Shown: positions 7,231-15,972 of the stretch, piece after piece
Numbering within the stretch: position 1 is the first letter of the stretch
How the letters are laid out: each line of letters begins with the position of its first letter
NCBI RefSeq assembly: GCF_039523035.1
Contig: NZ_BAAAEN010000014.1
Coordinates: 62,001 to 126,000, forward strand
From: Pigmentiphaga daeguensis
GTDB lineage: Bacteria > Pseudomonadota > Gammaproteobacteria > Burkholderiales > Burkholderiaceae_B
Direction: 5' to 3'
Length of the DNA: 64,000 bases
The notes under the pieces: model-generated
Seen by the model: the letters and a program-made list of their open reading frames with translations, nothing else
What the model was told of the DNA's origin: nothing
Database searches by the model: none
Made by a program: the position numbers and the translations under genes

Positions 7231-9252
7231 TCAGGGCACCGGGTGCAGGACCCACAAGGCCGGCTCGCCGGCCTCGCAATGGATGGGACGACCGGTTTCC
7301 ATGTCCACGGCGCTCTGCGCGCCGGTGCCGAGGTCCACGCGATAGCCCCGGCAGCGGTCCGCCAGGCCCGCCAGCGGGCCCCGCCAACCCCGACCGGCCG
7401 TTTCCGGCAGGGGCAGCAGCAATACCGCATCGCCCGCGCGGGCCTGGCCCAGCAGGCCATCGGCGGTCTCGTGCCAGTCCAGCGCCCGCAGCGCAGGCAG
7501 CTCCGACAAGGCCCCGTTCAGGTTGCGCAATACCCGGCCGGCCAGGCGCGGATTGCCCCGGCGGTCGATCAGCCCGGTCCTGGGGAAATAGCCGCGATCC
7601 ACGTCGCCAAGGGTGTCCAGGAAGATGCGATGGCCGCGATGGAAATGGCTGCACAGCGCAGTCTCCAGCACGCGGCAGGTATTGCGCCACTCGTCGTCCC
7701 GCGCCCGTGCGGGACTGTCGTCGGCCAGGCGCACATGCACCTGGGCGCGCAGGCCCCTGCGCTCGGCCGCCGCTGTCGCCCGCGCGATACCCTCGCGCGC
7801 GGCGGTGTCGCGGGCGATGCGAAAGACCAGGCCGTCCAGCTGCGCGGTGGCGGGCCATTCGTCGTCGACCGTGAAGCCGTGGTCCACCAGCAGCTTGATC
7901 TGCTTGCCGTCGCGCGATTCGCCCGAGGCATTCCAGAAACGCGACAGGACGAGCGGCACGCCCGCGCGCTCCCGTGCCGCCGCAAGCCGCGCCTCCAGGT
8001 CGGGCGCGGGCGGCCATCTCAGGACCAGCTCCAGCCCGTCCAACAGGTGGCGATGCCGGCTCACGACGTCCAGCGCGGCCTCGTCCGGCCAGCCGAAATG
8101 GAACACCGCGAAGCGGCAGCCCTGCTCGGCCACCGCTTCCACGCGTGCGCGCGAGCCCGCGTCGAGCAAATCGTCCAGCGGCACGCGCAGCCGGCGCACG
8201 CCCATCTCCCACAGCGCCAGGATGGGGTAGTCGTTGCGCGCCCGCTTGCGCCGGAACTCGTCCAGCATGCTGCTGTACGGAATGTCGTACAGCACGGTCC
8301 AGCCATGGCGCAGTTCCACGCCCGGCGCGGGCAGTTCGCCGGCCGAGGGAGGCAGGCGCGGCCAGTCGCGCTGCGCGGCCGACCGATCCGATCCGCCGCC
8401 GAAGCTGCGGAGAAACTGCGTCACGATCCGCTCTTCATGGACGTCGACCACCATGACCCCCAGCTTGGCGACGTCGTTACGGCCGTTCTCGTTCTCGGGC
8501 GGCTGGCCCACGTGCAGCGTTTCCGAATAATCGGCGCGCACGAAGGCGGTGGACGGCATCAGGTAGAAATTCGTGTCCGCGTGGCGGTTCAGGAAGAAGT
8601 TGTGGACGTGGCCCGTGAACGCCGCCGCCACCTTGTGGCGCTCGACGACGTCCAGCAGCCAGCTTCGTCCCGGTTCGTCGATGTTGTCGTAATGCCCATT
8701 CTCGTCGCGGGTGGCGACGAAGGGCGGATAGTGCATGAACAGAAAGATGCGCTGCCCCGCGTGCGCCGCCAGGTCTGCCTCCAGCCACGCCGCCTGCTCG
8801 CGCTCCTGCGGCAGCCCCGAGTTGATGAGCGAGGTGTTGATGACGGCGAAGTGGCAGCCCTGCCGGTCGAAGCCGTAGAAATGTTCCCCGAAATGCCGGC
8901 TGTACAGCTCCACGTACTCGGGACGGATGGCGCCCGCCGGCACGTAGTCGGCCTGCTTGTCGCCCACGTCGTGGTTGCCGGGCACCAGATGGACCGGACA
9001 GGCCAGCGCCGCCATGGTGGCGCGGAACTGCCGCACGGCCTGCGGATAGGAGACGGCCTCGGGCACCGGATGGATCATGTCCCCCACGTGCACGACGAAG
9101 GCCGGCGCCAGCGCGTTGAGCATGGCCACGGTATGCCGCAGCCGCTCATTGGTCAGCCGATGCGACTCGAACGGCGAGATGTTGTCCTGTTCCGAAGGAT
9201 TGACGTGGCTGTCGGCGATGACGGCGAAGCGAAAGAGAGGGGAAGAAGCCAT
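7231..9252 (-). CDS. Calcineurin-like metallophosphoesterase with long C-terminal barrel-like extension
   Basis: The N-terminal about 300 residues carry the dinuclear-metal phosphoesterase motifs in order: FAVIADSHVN (D-x-H), HVGDMIHP (GD), VPGNHDVGD (GNHD), FLFMHYPPF (H) and FTGHVHNFF (GHxH). The remaining about 350 residues are rich in alternating strand/helix segments (LEMGVRRLRVPLDD-like, GCRFAVFHFG, VHVRLADD) suggesting a TIM-barrel-like second domain that I cannot name. The total of 673 residues is much longer than simple phosphoesterases. There is no signal peptide. ATG 9252 is preferred over a TTG 14 codons upstream. The substrate is unknown: a phosphodiester or phosphomonoester. Confidence 0.75.
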   Translation of the reverse strand: MASSPLFRFAVIADSHVNPSEQDNISPFESHRLTNERLRHTVAMLNALAPAFVVHVGDMIHPVPEAVSYPQAVRQFRATMAALACPVHLVPGNHDVGDKQADYVPAGAIRPEYVELYSRHFGEHFYGFDRQGCHFAVINTSLINSGLPQEREQAAWLEADLAAHAGQRIFLFMHYPPFVATRDENGHYDNIDEPGRSWLLDVVERHKVAAAFTGHVHNFFLNRHADTNFYLMPSTAFVRADYSETLHVGQPPENENGRNDVAKLGVMVVDVHEERIVTQFLRSFGGGSDRSAAQRDWPRLPPSAGELPAPGVELRHGWTVLYDIPYSSMLDEFRRKRARNDYPILALWEMGVRRLRVPLDDLLDAGSRARVEAVAEQGCRFAVFHFGWPDEAALDVVSRHRHLLDGLELVLRWPPAPDLEARLAAARERAGVPLVLSRFWNASGESRDGKQIKLLVDHGFTVDDEWPATAQLDGLVFRIARDTAAREGIARATAAAERRGLRAQVHVRLADDSPARARDDEWRNTCRVLETALCSHFHRGHRIFLDTLGDVDRGYFPRTGLIDRRGNPRLAGRVLRNLNGALSELPALRALDWHETADGLLGQARAGDAVLLLPLPETAGRGWRGPLAGLADRCRGYRVDLGTGAQSAVDMETGRPIHCEAGEPALWVLHPVP

Positions 9253-9300
9253 GTTGCGGGTCGGCCATGAAAGCGAAAGGCCAGTATCCAGCAAGCTTTG

Positions 9301-9315
9301 GAATTAATAAAATTC
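9301..9315. promoter_or_regulatory. AT-rich palindrome GAATT-N5-AATTC in a divergent promoter
   Basis: GAATT and AATTC flank AATAA in the short AT-rich gap between the metallophosphoesterase (minus) and LysR (plus) genes. This symmetric site sits where a LysR protein usually binds to control itself and its divergent target. Confidence 0.4.
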
Positions 9316-9336
9316 ATTTTTCTCATCCATGGATTC

Positions 9337-10251
9337 ATGAAAATCATGGTCACGCTCCGTCAGCTCCACGCGCTCGCGACCCTGGCCAACACCGGCAGCT
9401 TCACCGCGACGGCCGATGCGCTGGCGCTGACGCAGTCCGCCGTCAGCGTGACGATCAAGGAACTCGAACAACAGGTGGGCGTGGAGCTGGTGGAGCGGGG
9501 GCGCACGGTACGCCTAACGGCGGCGGGCAAGACCTTGTGCGAAACCGCCAACCGCGTGCTGGCCGACATTCATCGCACGGTGGCCGGGCTGCGCAGCGTT
9601 GGGGAACTGCAAGGTGGCCGCATCCGCGTCGCGGTGGGGCCGCTGACCGCGGCCACTTTCTTCCCGCGCGCGCTGGCACTGTTCCGCGCGCGGCATCCGC
9701 TGGTGGCGGTCGACGTGCTGGACGTGCCGGTGGAACAGGCCTCGCAACGGCTGGCGGCCGACGAAGTGGACGTCGCCATCGGCTCGCCCGGCGCCAGCCC
9801 GGCCCTGGCCACCGTGCTGCGCACCGAACCGCTGGTGCGCGACCGCATGCACGCGGTGTATGCGCGCGGCAAGGCGCCGCCAGCCCCGGCGGGCGGACGC
9901 AGGATGAAATGGCAGGCCTTGCAGCACGCCGAGGTAATCCTGACGGACCGGGTCAGCGGCCAATGGCGCGAGGTCTTTCTACAGTTGTCGCGGGCCGGCG
10001 TGGCGCTGAACGGGGTGCAGGAAGTCAGGCTGTATTCGACGGCGCTGGAAATGGTCCGGTGCGGCCTGGGCATGACGCTGCTGCCCGCGTTCGCCGCCCG
10101 TCACCTGGACGCGGCGCACTACGACGTGCGCGGCATCGAGCATGGCGACACGCGCTGGGAGGTGCACTGGATGATGCGCGCCGCGGCGGCGACGACGGCG
10201 GCCTCGGAGGCCCTGCGGGAGGCCGTCATCGAAGCCCTGGGTTCGCGCTAG
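9337..10251 (+). CDS. LysR-family transcriptional regulator
   Basis: The 304-residue protein has the LysR winged HTH (LRQLHALATLANTGSFTATADALALTQSAVS, residues about 6-36) and a substrate-binding domain ending in a typical length. ATG at 9337 or 9346 are both possible and neither has a strong ribosome site. It is divergent from the phosphoesterase/Bug unit and convergent, with a 5-base gap, on the M20 hydrolase. Position favours control of the divergent unit through the palindrome at 9301-9315; this is inferred. Confidence 0.88.
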   Translation: MKIMVTLRQLHALATLANTGSFTATADALALTQSAVSVTIKELEQQVGVELVERGRTVRLTAAGKTLCETANRVLADIHRTVAGLRSVGELQGGRIRVAVGPLTAATFFPRALALFRARHPLVAVDVLDVPVEQASQRLAADEVDVAIGSPGASPALATVLRTEPLVRDRMHAVYARGKAPPAPAGGRRMKWQALQHAEVILTDRVSGQWREVFLQLSRAGVALNGVQEVRLYSTALEMVRCGLGMTLLPAFAARHLDAAHYDVRGIEHGDTRWEVHWMMRAAAATTAASEALREAVIEALGSR

Positions 10252-10256
10252 GGGAC

Positions 10257-11537
10257 TCAGGTCACTTTGGGCAGCGACCGGTACAGCACGTCCACGCCCG
10301 CCATGAAGTCGTCGATCTCCATGGCCTCGGCCGGGTTGTGCGAGCCGTTCTCGTTGCGGATGAAGATCATGCCCGAGGGTATGCCGGCGTTGGCGAACAG
10401 GGCCGCGTCGTGTCCCGCGCCGCTGGGTATCTTCTCGGCCGGCAAGTCCAGTTCGGCCGAGGTATCCAGCAGCAGCTGCACCAGTTGCGCATCCATGGTC
10501 GCCGGGGCCGACTCGATGCGGCGGTCGAACTCGAAGCGCACGCCGCGCTGGCGCGCTACCTCGTCGCATTCGGCGCGCATCACGCGGTAGAACTCCTCCA
10601 GCGTCTCGGTGCTTTCGCTGCGCACCTCGAAGCTGAAGTCGACCCGGCCGGGAATGCGCGACACGGCGTGCTCGGCGGGGTCGGTGCCCATCACGCCCGA
10701 GGTCACGACCAGGTCGTTGCCGCGTTCGAGCAGCACGCGCCAGTGCTCGTCCAGCCGCATCAGCAGATCGGACACCGCGAACACCGCGTCGTTGCGCAGC
10801 CAGCGCGGCACGGCGCCGGAGTGCCCCGGCTCGCCTATGCATCGCACCAGGTTGTGGCGGATGTTGCCGCGTATGCCCGAGACGATGGCCGTGGGCCATT
10901 TGCGGGCCACCATCAGCGGCCCCTGCTCGATGTGCAGTTCCAGATAGGCGCGCACGCCCGACACCCAGGGCACCGGCTTGCCGGCGGCGATGCTGTCCAC
11001 GTCGGCGCCAACGCTGGCCATGGCCTCGGCCAGCGTGCGGCCGCTGCGCTTGTTGCGCAGCGCCAGGTCGTCCGCCTTGAGCTTGCCCAGGATGGCGCCG
11101 GACCCCATGTAGGCCTTGCCGAACCACGCGCTTTCCTCGCCCCGCATGCCGGCGACCCACAAGGGATGCGCGAGCCGCACGCCCTCGTCCTTGAGCCGCT
11201 TCAGGCACAGCAGGCCGGCGATGACGCCGGCCAGGCCGTCATAGTTGCCGCCCTGGGGCACCGAATCCACGTGCGACCCGCACACGATGGGCGCCTGGTC
11301 GCCCGCCTGCGCCAGCGAGAACACCACGTTGGCTGCGGGATCGGTCCGCGCGGCGATGCCATGCCTGCCCGCCCACTCGACCAGCGCGTCCAGCGCGGCC
11401 GTCTCGGTGGGGCCGTAGCTCTCGCGCGAGACGCCGACGCCATCGAAGCTGAGCAGGCGGATCCGCTCGAACAGATCGATCGCGTCCTGCCGCCCGGGAA
11501 CGGCCTTGGCACCGGCCATCGTGGTTGCTGCTGTCAT
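10257..11537 (-). CDS. M20-family ureido/amide hydrolase (allantoate/N-carbamoyl-amino-acid amidohydrolase type)
   Basis: This 426-residue zinc hydrolase carries the family signatures: GSHVDSVPQGG (His89, Asp91), GNYDGLAG (Asp100), MRGEESAWFG (Glu134-Glu135), LELHIEQGPLM, and the late SGAGHDAALF and GSHNPAE segments. Relatives remove the carbamoyl group from N-carbamoyl amino acids or allantoate, releasing CO2 and ammonia. It follows pyrD by 7 bases at the end of the pyrK-pyrD operon. That context suggests N-carbamoyl-L-aspartate (ureidosuccinate) as substrate, which would complete orotate degradation to aspartate. The exact substrate is an inference; hydantoin-derived carbamoyl amino acids or beta-ureidopropionate are alternatives. 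Confidence 0.85.
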   Translation of the reverse strand: MTAATTMAGAKAVPGRQDAIDLFERIRLLSFDGVGVSRESYGPTETAALDALVEWAGRHGIAARTDPAANVVFSLAQAGDQAPIVCGSHVDSVPQGGNYDGLAGVIAGLLCLKRLKDEGVRLAHPLWVAGMRGEESAWFGKAYMGSGAILGKLKADDLALRNKRSGRTLAEAMASVGADVDSIAAGKPVPWVSGVRAYLELHIEQGPLMVARKWPTAIVSGIRGNIRHNLVRCIGEPGHSGAVPRWLRNDAVFAVSDLLMRLDEHWRVLLERGNDLVVTSGVMGTDPAEHAVSRIPGRVDFSFEVRSESTETLEEFYRVMRAECDEVARQRGVRFEFDRRIESAPATMDAQLVQLLLDTSAELDLPAEKIPSGAGHDAALFANAGIPSGMIFIRNENGSHNPAEAMEIDDFMAGVDVLYRSLPKVT

Positions 11538-11544
11538 GTCGCCC

Positions 11545-12480
11545 TCAAGCCATCGCCTCGAAAGGCACGAAGCCGGTGTCCTCCACCGCCCCCACCAGTC
11601 CTTGCAGGCTGGGCAGGCCCTTGCGCCGGCAGTACTGCACCAGGCCGTCGATCACGTCGATCATGGCCGTGGGATGGATGAAGGTGGCGGTTCCCACCTG
11701 CACGGCCTTCGCGCCGGCCAGCATGTATTCGATCGCGTCCTCGGCCGTGGAGATGCCGCCGCAGCCGATGATGGGAATCGAGACCGCGCGGTGGCACTGG
11801 TACACCATGCGGACGACGATGGGCTTGATCGCCGGACCCGACATGCCGCCCATGACGTTGCCCAGCTTGGGCCGGCGCGTGTCGATGTCGATCGCCATGC
11901 CCAGGATGGTATTGGCCGCCACGATGGCGTCGGCGCCCTCTTCCTGCGCCGCCCGGGCCACGTTGGCGATCTCGCCGGTATTGGGGGTGAGCTTGACCCA
12001 CAGCGGCAGCGAGGTCGAGGCGCGCAGGGCCTTCACCACCGCGGCGGTGGAGCGGGCATGCATCGCGAAAGCCTTGCCGTCCTCTTCGATGTTGGGACAC
12101 GAGATGTTGGCCTCGATGGCGGCCACGCCCTCGACCTGCGACAGTTCGGCCGCCAGCCGCGCGAAGCCGTCGTTCGACGGCGCCGAGATGCTGACCACCA
12201 GCGGCGGCGAGAACTTCCGGTAGAACGGGATGCTTTCGCGGATGAAATAGTCGGAACCCTTGCTGGGGATGCCGATGGCATTGAGCATGCCGCTGTGCAC
12301 CTCCGCCACGCGCGGGACCGGATTGCCGGTACGCTTCTCGTGCGTGATGGTCTTGGTGACGAACGCGCCCAGGCGGTTGAAATCGATGGTGTTGGCCAGG
12401 CCATCGGCGAACGTGCCCGAGGCCGGCATCACGGGATTGGAGAGGCGCAGTCCGCCTACATCCACGGACAGGTCTATCAT
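11545..12480 (-). CDS. pyrD: Dihydroorotate dehydrogenase, class 1B catalytic subunit
   Basis: This 311-residue FMN enzyme interconverts dihydroorotate and orotate. The catalytic cysteine (Cys128 in ANISCPN) is the class 1 hallmark; quinone-linked class 2 enzymes have serine and an N-terminal membrane helix, which is absent. Other signatures are MPASGTFADG, WVKLTPNTGEI and the phosphate-binding IIGCGGISTAEDAIEYMLAGA. Its ATG overlaps the TGA of pyrK (ATGA), as in heterotetrameric PyrD-PyrK enzymes that use NAD+. Betaproteobacteria normally make pyrimidines with class 2 PyrD, so this copy is likely catabolic or a salvage enzyme. Confidence 0.9.
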   Translation of the reverse strand: MIDLSVDVGGLRLSNPVMPASGTFADGLANTIDFNRLGAFVTKTITHEKRTGNPVPRVAEVHSGMLNAIGIPSKGSDYFIRESIPFYRKFSPPLVVSISAPSNDGFARLAAELSQVEGVAAIEANISCPNIEEDGKAFAMHARSTAAVVKALRASTSLPLWVKLTPNTGEIANVARAAQEEGADAIVAANTILGMAIDIDTRRPKLGNVMGGMSGPAIKPIVVRMVYQCHRAVSIPIIGCGGISTAEDAIEYMLAGAKAVQVGTATFIHPTAMIDVIDGLVQYCRRKGLPSLQGLVGAVEDTGFVPFEAMA

Positions 12481-13316
12481 CACGCCACCTCCGCCAGGGG
12501 AAACACGGGACCGTCCCAGCAGACGCGCTTGCTGACCAGCTTGTCGCCTTCGCGGAAGGCGCGCACGCAGCAATAGCACATGCCGATGCCGCAGGCCATC
12601 TGCTGCTCCATCGCCACTTCGCCCGGCACGGACAACTCGGCGCCCAGGCGCTGCATCAGCAGGGTCAGGCGCGACGAACCACAGGTATAGAACGCATCGG
12701 CGCGGCCGGCGGCATGCAGCTCGCGCAGCAGGCGCTCGACGTTCTCGACCGAGCTGGTGCCGGCTTCGTCGGTGACTTCGACGATGGTCGCCCCGATGGC
12801 CGCGAAGCGGTCCTGCGACATCAGGCTGGCCGCATCGCGCGCACTGAGGATGGCCGTCACGCCCACGCCCGCGACAGCCGCCAGCTCGGCCAGGGGCGCC
12901 AGTGTCGCGAGCCCGACGCCGCGGCCCAGCACGACGATGCTGCGGGCGCCCTCGGGCAGCGTGAACCCCACGCCCAGCGGCCCCAGCATCGGCAGCTTGT
13001 CGCCCGCCTCGAGCGTGGCCAGCCCGCGCGTGCCCGCGCCGGTGACCTTGTACAGGAACTCCACCCGCCCCGTGGCCGGATCGGCCCGGTAGGTGCTCAT
13101 GGGCCGGCGAAAGAACGGCGAATCCTGCTCGGTGGAAGGACACAGCAGATGAAAGAACTGCCCCGCCTTCGCCCCGGCCGCCGGCAACCCGGCATCCAGC
13201 ACCAGGTGTTTGTAGTCCCGGTTGATCCATGCATTGCTGATCACCACGCCCTGCGTATCCGGCGCGGCAGGTCCGGCGCAACACCCGACATGCGATTCGG
13301 ACGACAAAACTTCCAT
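12480..13316 (-). CDS. pyrK: Dihydroorotate dehydrogenase electron-transfer subunit
   Basis: This 278-residue FAD/[2Fe-2S] protein passes electrons between NAD(H) and the PyrD FMN. The flavin motif RRPMSTYR (70-77), the NAD-binding GRGVGLATL (131-139) and the iron-sulfur cysteines 242, 247, 250 and 266 (ACGIGMCYCC plus RVCWDGP) are all intact. The N-terminal segment of about 20 residues with a CC pair is longer than usual. A good AGAGGAA ribosome site precedes ATG 13316. It is the first gene of pyrK-pyrD-M20 hydrolase and is translationally coupled to pyrD. Confidence 0.9.
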   Translation of the reverse strand: MEVLSSESHVGCCAGPAAPDTQGVVISNAWINRDYKHLVLDAGLPAAGAKAGQFFHLLCPSTEQDSPFFRRPMSTYRADPATGRVEFLYKVTGAGTRGLATLEAGDKLPMLGPLGVGFTLPEGARSIVVLGRGVGLATLAPLAELAAVAGVGVTAILSARDAASLMSQDRFAAIGATIVEVTDEAGTSSVENVERLLRELHAAGRADAFYTCGSSRLTLLMQRLGAELSVPGEVAMEQQMACGIGMCYCCVRAFREGDKLVSKRVCWDGPVFPLAEVA

Positions 13317-13367
13317 TCTGATTCCTCTGCGCTGCAAACTCCCCAGCGCTCGATAACTACCAACCTT

Positions 13368-13441
13368 GGGCACCGCGGATCCGGCTCCGCCGGTCCGCCA
13401 GTGCCGCCCCCTGGGGGGCGCGCGTAAGCGCGTAGGGGGGG
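13368..13441. repeat. 74-bp dispersed GC-rich repeat, copy 1
   Basis: This 74-bp block matches 24625-24698 with only two differences. It contains a nested stem: CCCCCT pairs with AGGGGG around CGCGC-GTAA-GCGCG. It starts 51 bases before pyrK and ends 3 bases past the MFS gene stop on the minus strand. Like copy 2 it hugs the 3' end of a gene, so it may serve as a terminator or 3' processing element. Confidence 0.8.
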
Positions 13442-13444
13442 GCT

Positions 13445-14695
13445 TTACTCCAGTGCAGCGCCCTTGCGTTCCGGGATCAGGAACAGCGTGGCGATGATGT
13501 CCAGCACATAGATCGACGCCAACAGCGCGATCGCATGGCTGAACGAGTACTTCGCGGCCACCGCGCCCACGGCCAGCGGCCCGAAGCCGCCCACCGCACG
13601 GCCGATGTTGAACAGCACGTTCTGTGCCGTCGCCCGCGCCTGCGTCGGATACAGCTCCGAGATCAGGGCGCCGTAGCCACCCAGCATGCCATTGACGAAC
13701 ATGCCCATGATGGCGCCGCCGATTAGCAGGGCATACTGCGACTCGAGCTGCGAATAGGCCAGTACCGACAAGACCGCGCCCACCTGGTAGAGCAGGAAGA
13801 TGGGGCGGCGGCCGATGCGGTCGGCAAGCTGGCCGAACAGCCAGATGCCGAAGGCCATGCCGATGATGGTGATGGCCGTCCAGCCCGCCGACTTGGTCAG
13901 CGAGTAGCCGAACTGCTTGCTGAGGTACGACGGCATCCAGATCATCACGCCGTAGTACCCGAAGTTCTGCACCGAGGTCAGGATGACCACGCCCAGGCTG
14001 GCCCGCGTGGTCTTGGCATCCGCCACGAGCAGCTTGAACGAGTTCTCCTTCGGCGCCGTGGATTTCTGGCTCTCGATGAAGATCTTCGGTTCGCCGATGA
14101 AGTGGCGGATGACGAAGGCCACGACCGCCGGCAGCACGCCGATGGCGAACATGCCGCGCCAGCCGACGAGGGGCAGCAGGATGGGCGTGACCAGCGCCGC
14201 GGCCAGCACGCCCGCCTGCCAGCCCAGGCCGACGTAGGAGCTCATGCGGGCGCGCTGCTCGGGACGGCAGGCCTCGGCGGCCAGCGCCATGCCGATGCCG
14301 AATTCACCGCCCAGGCCCAGGCCGGCGATGGTGCGGTACGCCAGCAGGTCCCAGTAGCCCTGGGCCAGCGCGCACAGGCCGGTGAAGACCGCGAACAGCA
14401 GGATGGTCCAGTTCAGCACGCGCACGCGGCCGTACTTGTCGCTGAGCCAGCCGAACACGATGCCGCCGACCACGGCACCCACCAGCGTCCAGGTCACCAG
14501 GGACCCCGCCTGGGTGCTGGTCAGCCCCAGGTCGGACGAGATCGCCGCCAGGATGAAGCCCAGGATGAGAAGGTCGAATCCGTCGAGGGCATAGCCCACC
14601 GTCGACGCGATGACGGCCTTGCGGGCGTAGTCTTCGCCCTCGTTCGCCTTGCCTGCGGGGATATCCCCGGGGCTCGCGGCGTATTTGTCTGCCAT
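13445..14695 (-). CDS. MFS transporter, aromatic acid/orotate-type (AAHS-like)
   Basis: This 416-residue, 12-helix major facilitator begins with a cytoplasmic tail and then VGYALDGFDLLILGFIL. That is the DGFD signature of the aromatic-acid:H+ symporter group, whose aspartate is needed for transport. GWLSDKYGRVRV (loop 2-3), GEFGIGMALAAEACRPEQRAR (loop 4-5) and LADRIGRRPIF (loop 8-9) follow. It sits upstream of pyrK-pyrD in the same direction and divergent from an XRE regulator, so orotate or a related cyclic ureide is the favoured substrate. That assignment is inferred from context. Confidence 0.85.
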   Translation of the reverse strand: MADKYAASPGDIPAGKANEGEDYARKAVIASTVGYALDGFDLLILGFILAAISSDLGLTSTQAGSLVTWTLVGAVVGGIVFGWLSDKYGRVRVLNWTILLFAVFTGLCALAQGYWDLLAYRTIAGLGLGGEFGIGMALAAEACRPEQRARMSSYVGLGWQAGVLAAALVTPILLPLVGWRGMFAIGVLPAVVAFVIRHFIGEPKIFIESQKSTAPKENSFKLLVADAKTTRASLGVVILTSVQNFGYYGVMIWMPSYLSKQFGYSLTKSAGWTAITIIGMAFGIWLFGQLADRIGRRPIFLLYQVGAVLSVLAYSQLESQYALLIGGAIMGMFVNGMLGGYGALISELYPTQARATAQNVLFNIGRAVGGFGPLAVGAVAAKYSFSHAIALLASIYVLDIIATLFLIPERKGAALE

Positions 14696-14843
14696 TTCCT
14701 ATCTCCGAAAGGAAGAGGTATCAATCGATCAAAAAGTGCTGCCAGGCGGCGACGCTGCCTCCCGCCGACGCCGCCCCCTGGAGGAGACGGCCCGTGTCGG
14801 ACATGCTTGTGGCATGGAGCAGGCAAAAACCATTTACGCCGAA

Positions 14844-14861
14844 AGTCTTTTTTTTTAGACT
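14844..14861. promoter_or_regulatory. Palindrome AGTCT-(T)8-AGACT, candidate XRE operator 1
   Basis: AGTCT (14844-14848) and AGACT (14857-14861) are a perfect inverted repeat around eight T residues, in the MFS-proximal half of the divergent region. A near-copy with the same spacing lies at 15028-15045. Confidence 0.5.
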
Positions 14862-15027
14862 AAGACACTTTTTCTTACCTTTCAAGCGAAATTTCACTAA
14901 GCTGATAAGGTAAATCCCGATGTTGCCCGGCGCGCACGATATTAGTGCAAACCCGCACTGATACTGGGCATCGGAGGGTGTACCGCTCGATTTCGGGGCG
15001 GAGCTCAAGCGTGGTTCGACATTCAGG

Positions 15028-15045
15028 ATTCTCATTTTTTAGACT
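15028..15045. promoter_or_regulatory. Palindrome ATTCT-N8-AGACT, candidate XRE operator 2
   Basis: It has the same architecture as the site at 14844-14861, with one base changed and a T-rich spacer (CATTTTTT). It ends 7 bases before the XRE start codon. Occupancy there would block translation initiation or transcription of the regulator gene, fitting autoregulation. Confidence 0.5.
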
Positions 15046-15052
15046 TGCTTCG

Positions 15053-15934
15053 ATGAACACTACTTCCAGAACGCGCGCCGTCGATTTCCACGCCATCGGG
15101 GAAAGGCTGCGCGCCTACCGGATAGGCGCCTCCCTGCGGGCCGAGGACATCGCGGCCCAGCTGGGGGTGTCGCGGGCGGCGGTGTACCGCATGGAGAAGG
15201 GCGAGATCGTCAAGATCGAGACGCTGGAGCGGCTGGCCCACATCCTGGACACGTCGCTGGCGTCGCTGCTGGGCGTGGGGGCGGAGTACTACACCTCCCC
15301 GGTGGCGTACATCGAACGCATGCGCCAGCTCGAGACCGACGCCACGCGCATCATGGCCCATTTCGAGCCCATCTCCTTCCTGCTGACCTCCGACGAATAC
15401 GGCGGCTACCTGGAACAGATGCTGCACGAGGCCCATCCCGGCATCGAATCCGAGCGCATGCAGGCCCTGATGAAGATCCTGGGCGAGCGCAAACGGGCCT
15501 ACGCCCGGCGCCGCCCCCCCATCATCAGCCTGATCGGGCTGCGCGAGATCGAACGCTTCGTCCACTTCGGGCTGGTGGGGCGCATCGACCTTCCGCCCTC
15601 GGTGCGCATGGAGCGCTCGCTGGCGGCGCGGCGCGAGGTCGAGCGGATCATCGGCCTCCTGCGCGCCCATCCCATGGACATGCAGATCGGCATCGTCGAC
15701 GACAGCATGCCCAACGCCACCTTCCAGGTGTTCGAGAGGCCCAGCGCCTCGTTCGTGGCGGTCAGCCCGTTCCGCTTCGGCGAACTGCCCAACGTCGCGA
15801 CCGGCATCGCGCAGGTCACCTCCGCGCCCGAGGCCGTCGAGCTTTATACGAAAATGGTGGAAAACCTCTGGGAGAGGGCCTACAAAGGGCAACAGGCGGC
15901 GGAACTTCTCAGTAGCATGTTGAAGGTGGTCTGA
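15053..15934 (+). CDS. XRE-family transcriptional regulator with C-terminal sensor region
   Basis: This 293-residue protein has a Cro/CI-type helix-turn-helix at about residues 13-68 (LRAYRIGASLRAEDIAAQLG, VSRAAVYRMEKGEIVKIETLE) and a C-terminal region of about 200 residues with no motif I can name. That region probably senses a ligand. ATG at 15053 is chosen because the HTH begins a dozen residues later. It is divergent from the MFS transporter and followed 38 bases later by a pyrE homologue. This places it as the local regulator of the orotate locus, probably through the AGTCT-N8-AGACT sites. Confidence 0.85.
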   Translation: MNTTSRTRAVDFHAIGERLRAYRIGASLRAEDIAAQLGVSRAAVYRMEKGEIVKIETLERLAHILDTSLASLLGVGAEYYTSPVAYIERMRQLETDATRIMAHFEPISFLLTSDEYGGYLEQMLHEAHPGIESERMQALMKILGERKRAYARRRPPIISLIGLREIERFVHFGLVGRIDLPPSVRMERSLAARREVERIIGLLRAHPMDMQIGIVDDSMPNATFQVFERPSASFVAVSPFRFGELPNVATGIAQVTSAPEAVELYTKMVENLWERAYKGQQAAELLSSMLKVV

Positions 15935-15972
15935 CGCCGGGTCGTTTGCTCCCCCCTAAATGGAACAGTGAA

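Larger units (their letters stand above)
14696..15052. other. 357-bp divergent control region of the MFS/XRE genes
   Basis: No gene is seen here. The stretch is unusually AT-rich near 14840-14915 and near 15020-15052. It holds two AGTCT-N8-AGACT-type palindromes (14844-14861 and 15028-15045) and a separate perfect AGTGC-N6-GCACT inverted repeat (14944-14959). Promoters for both divergent genes must lie here, but no clear -35/-10 pair stands out. Confidence 0.6.
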
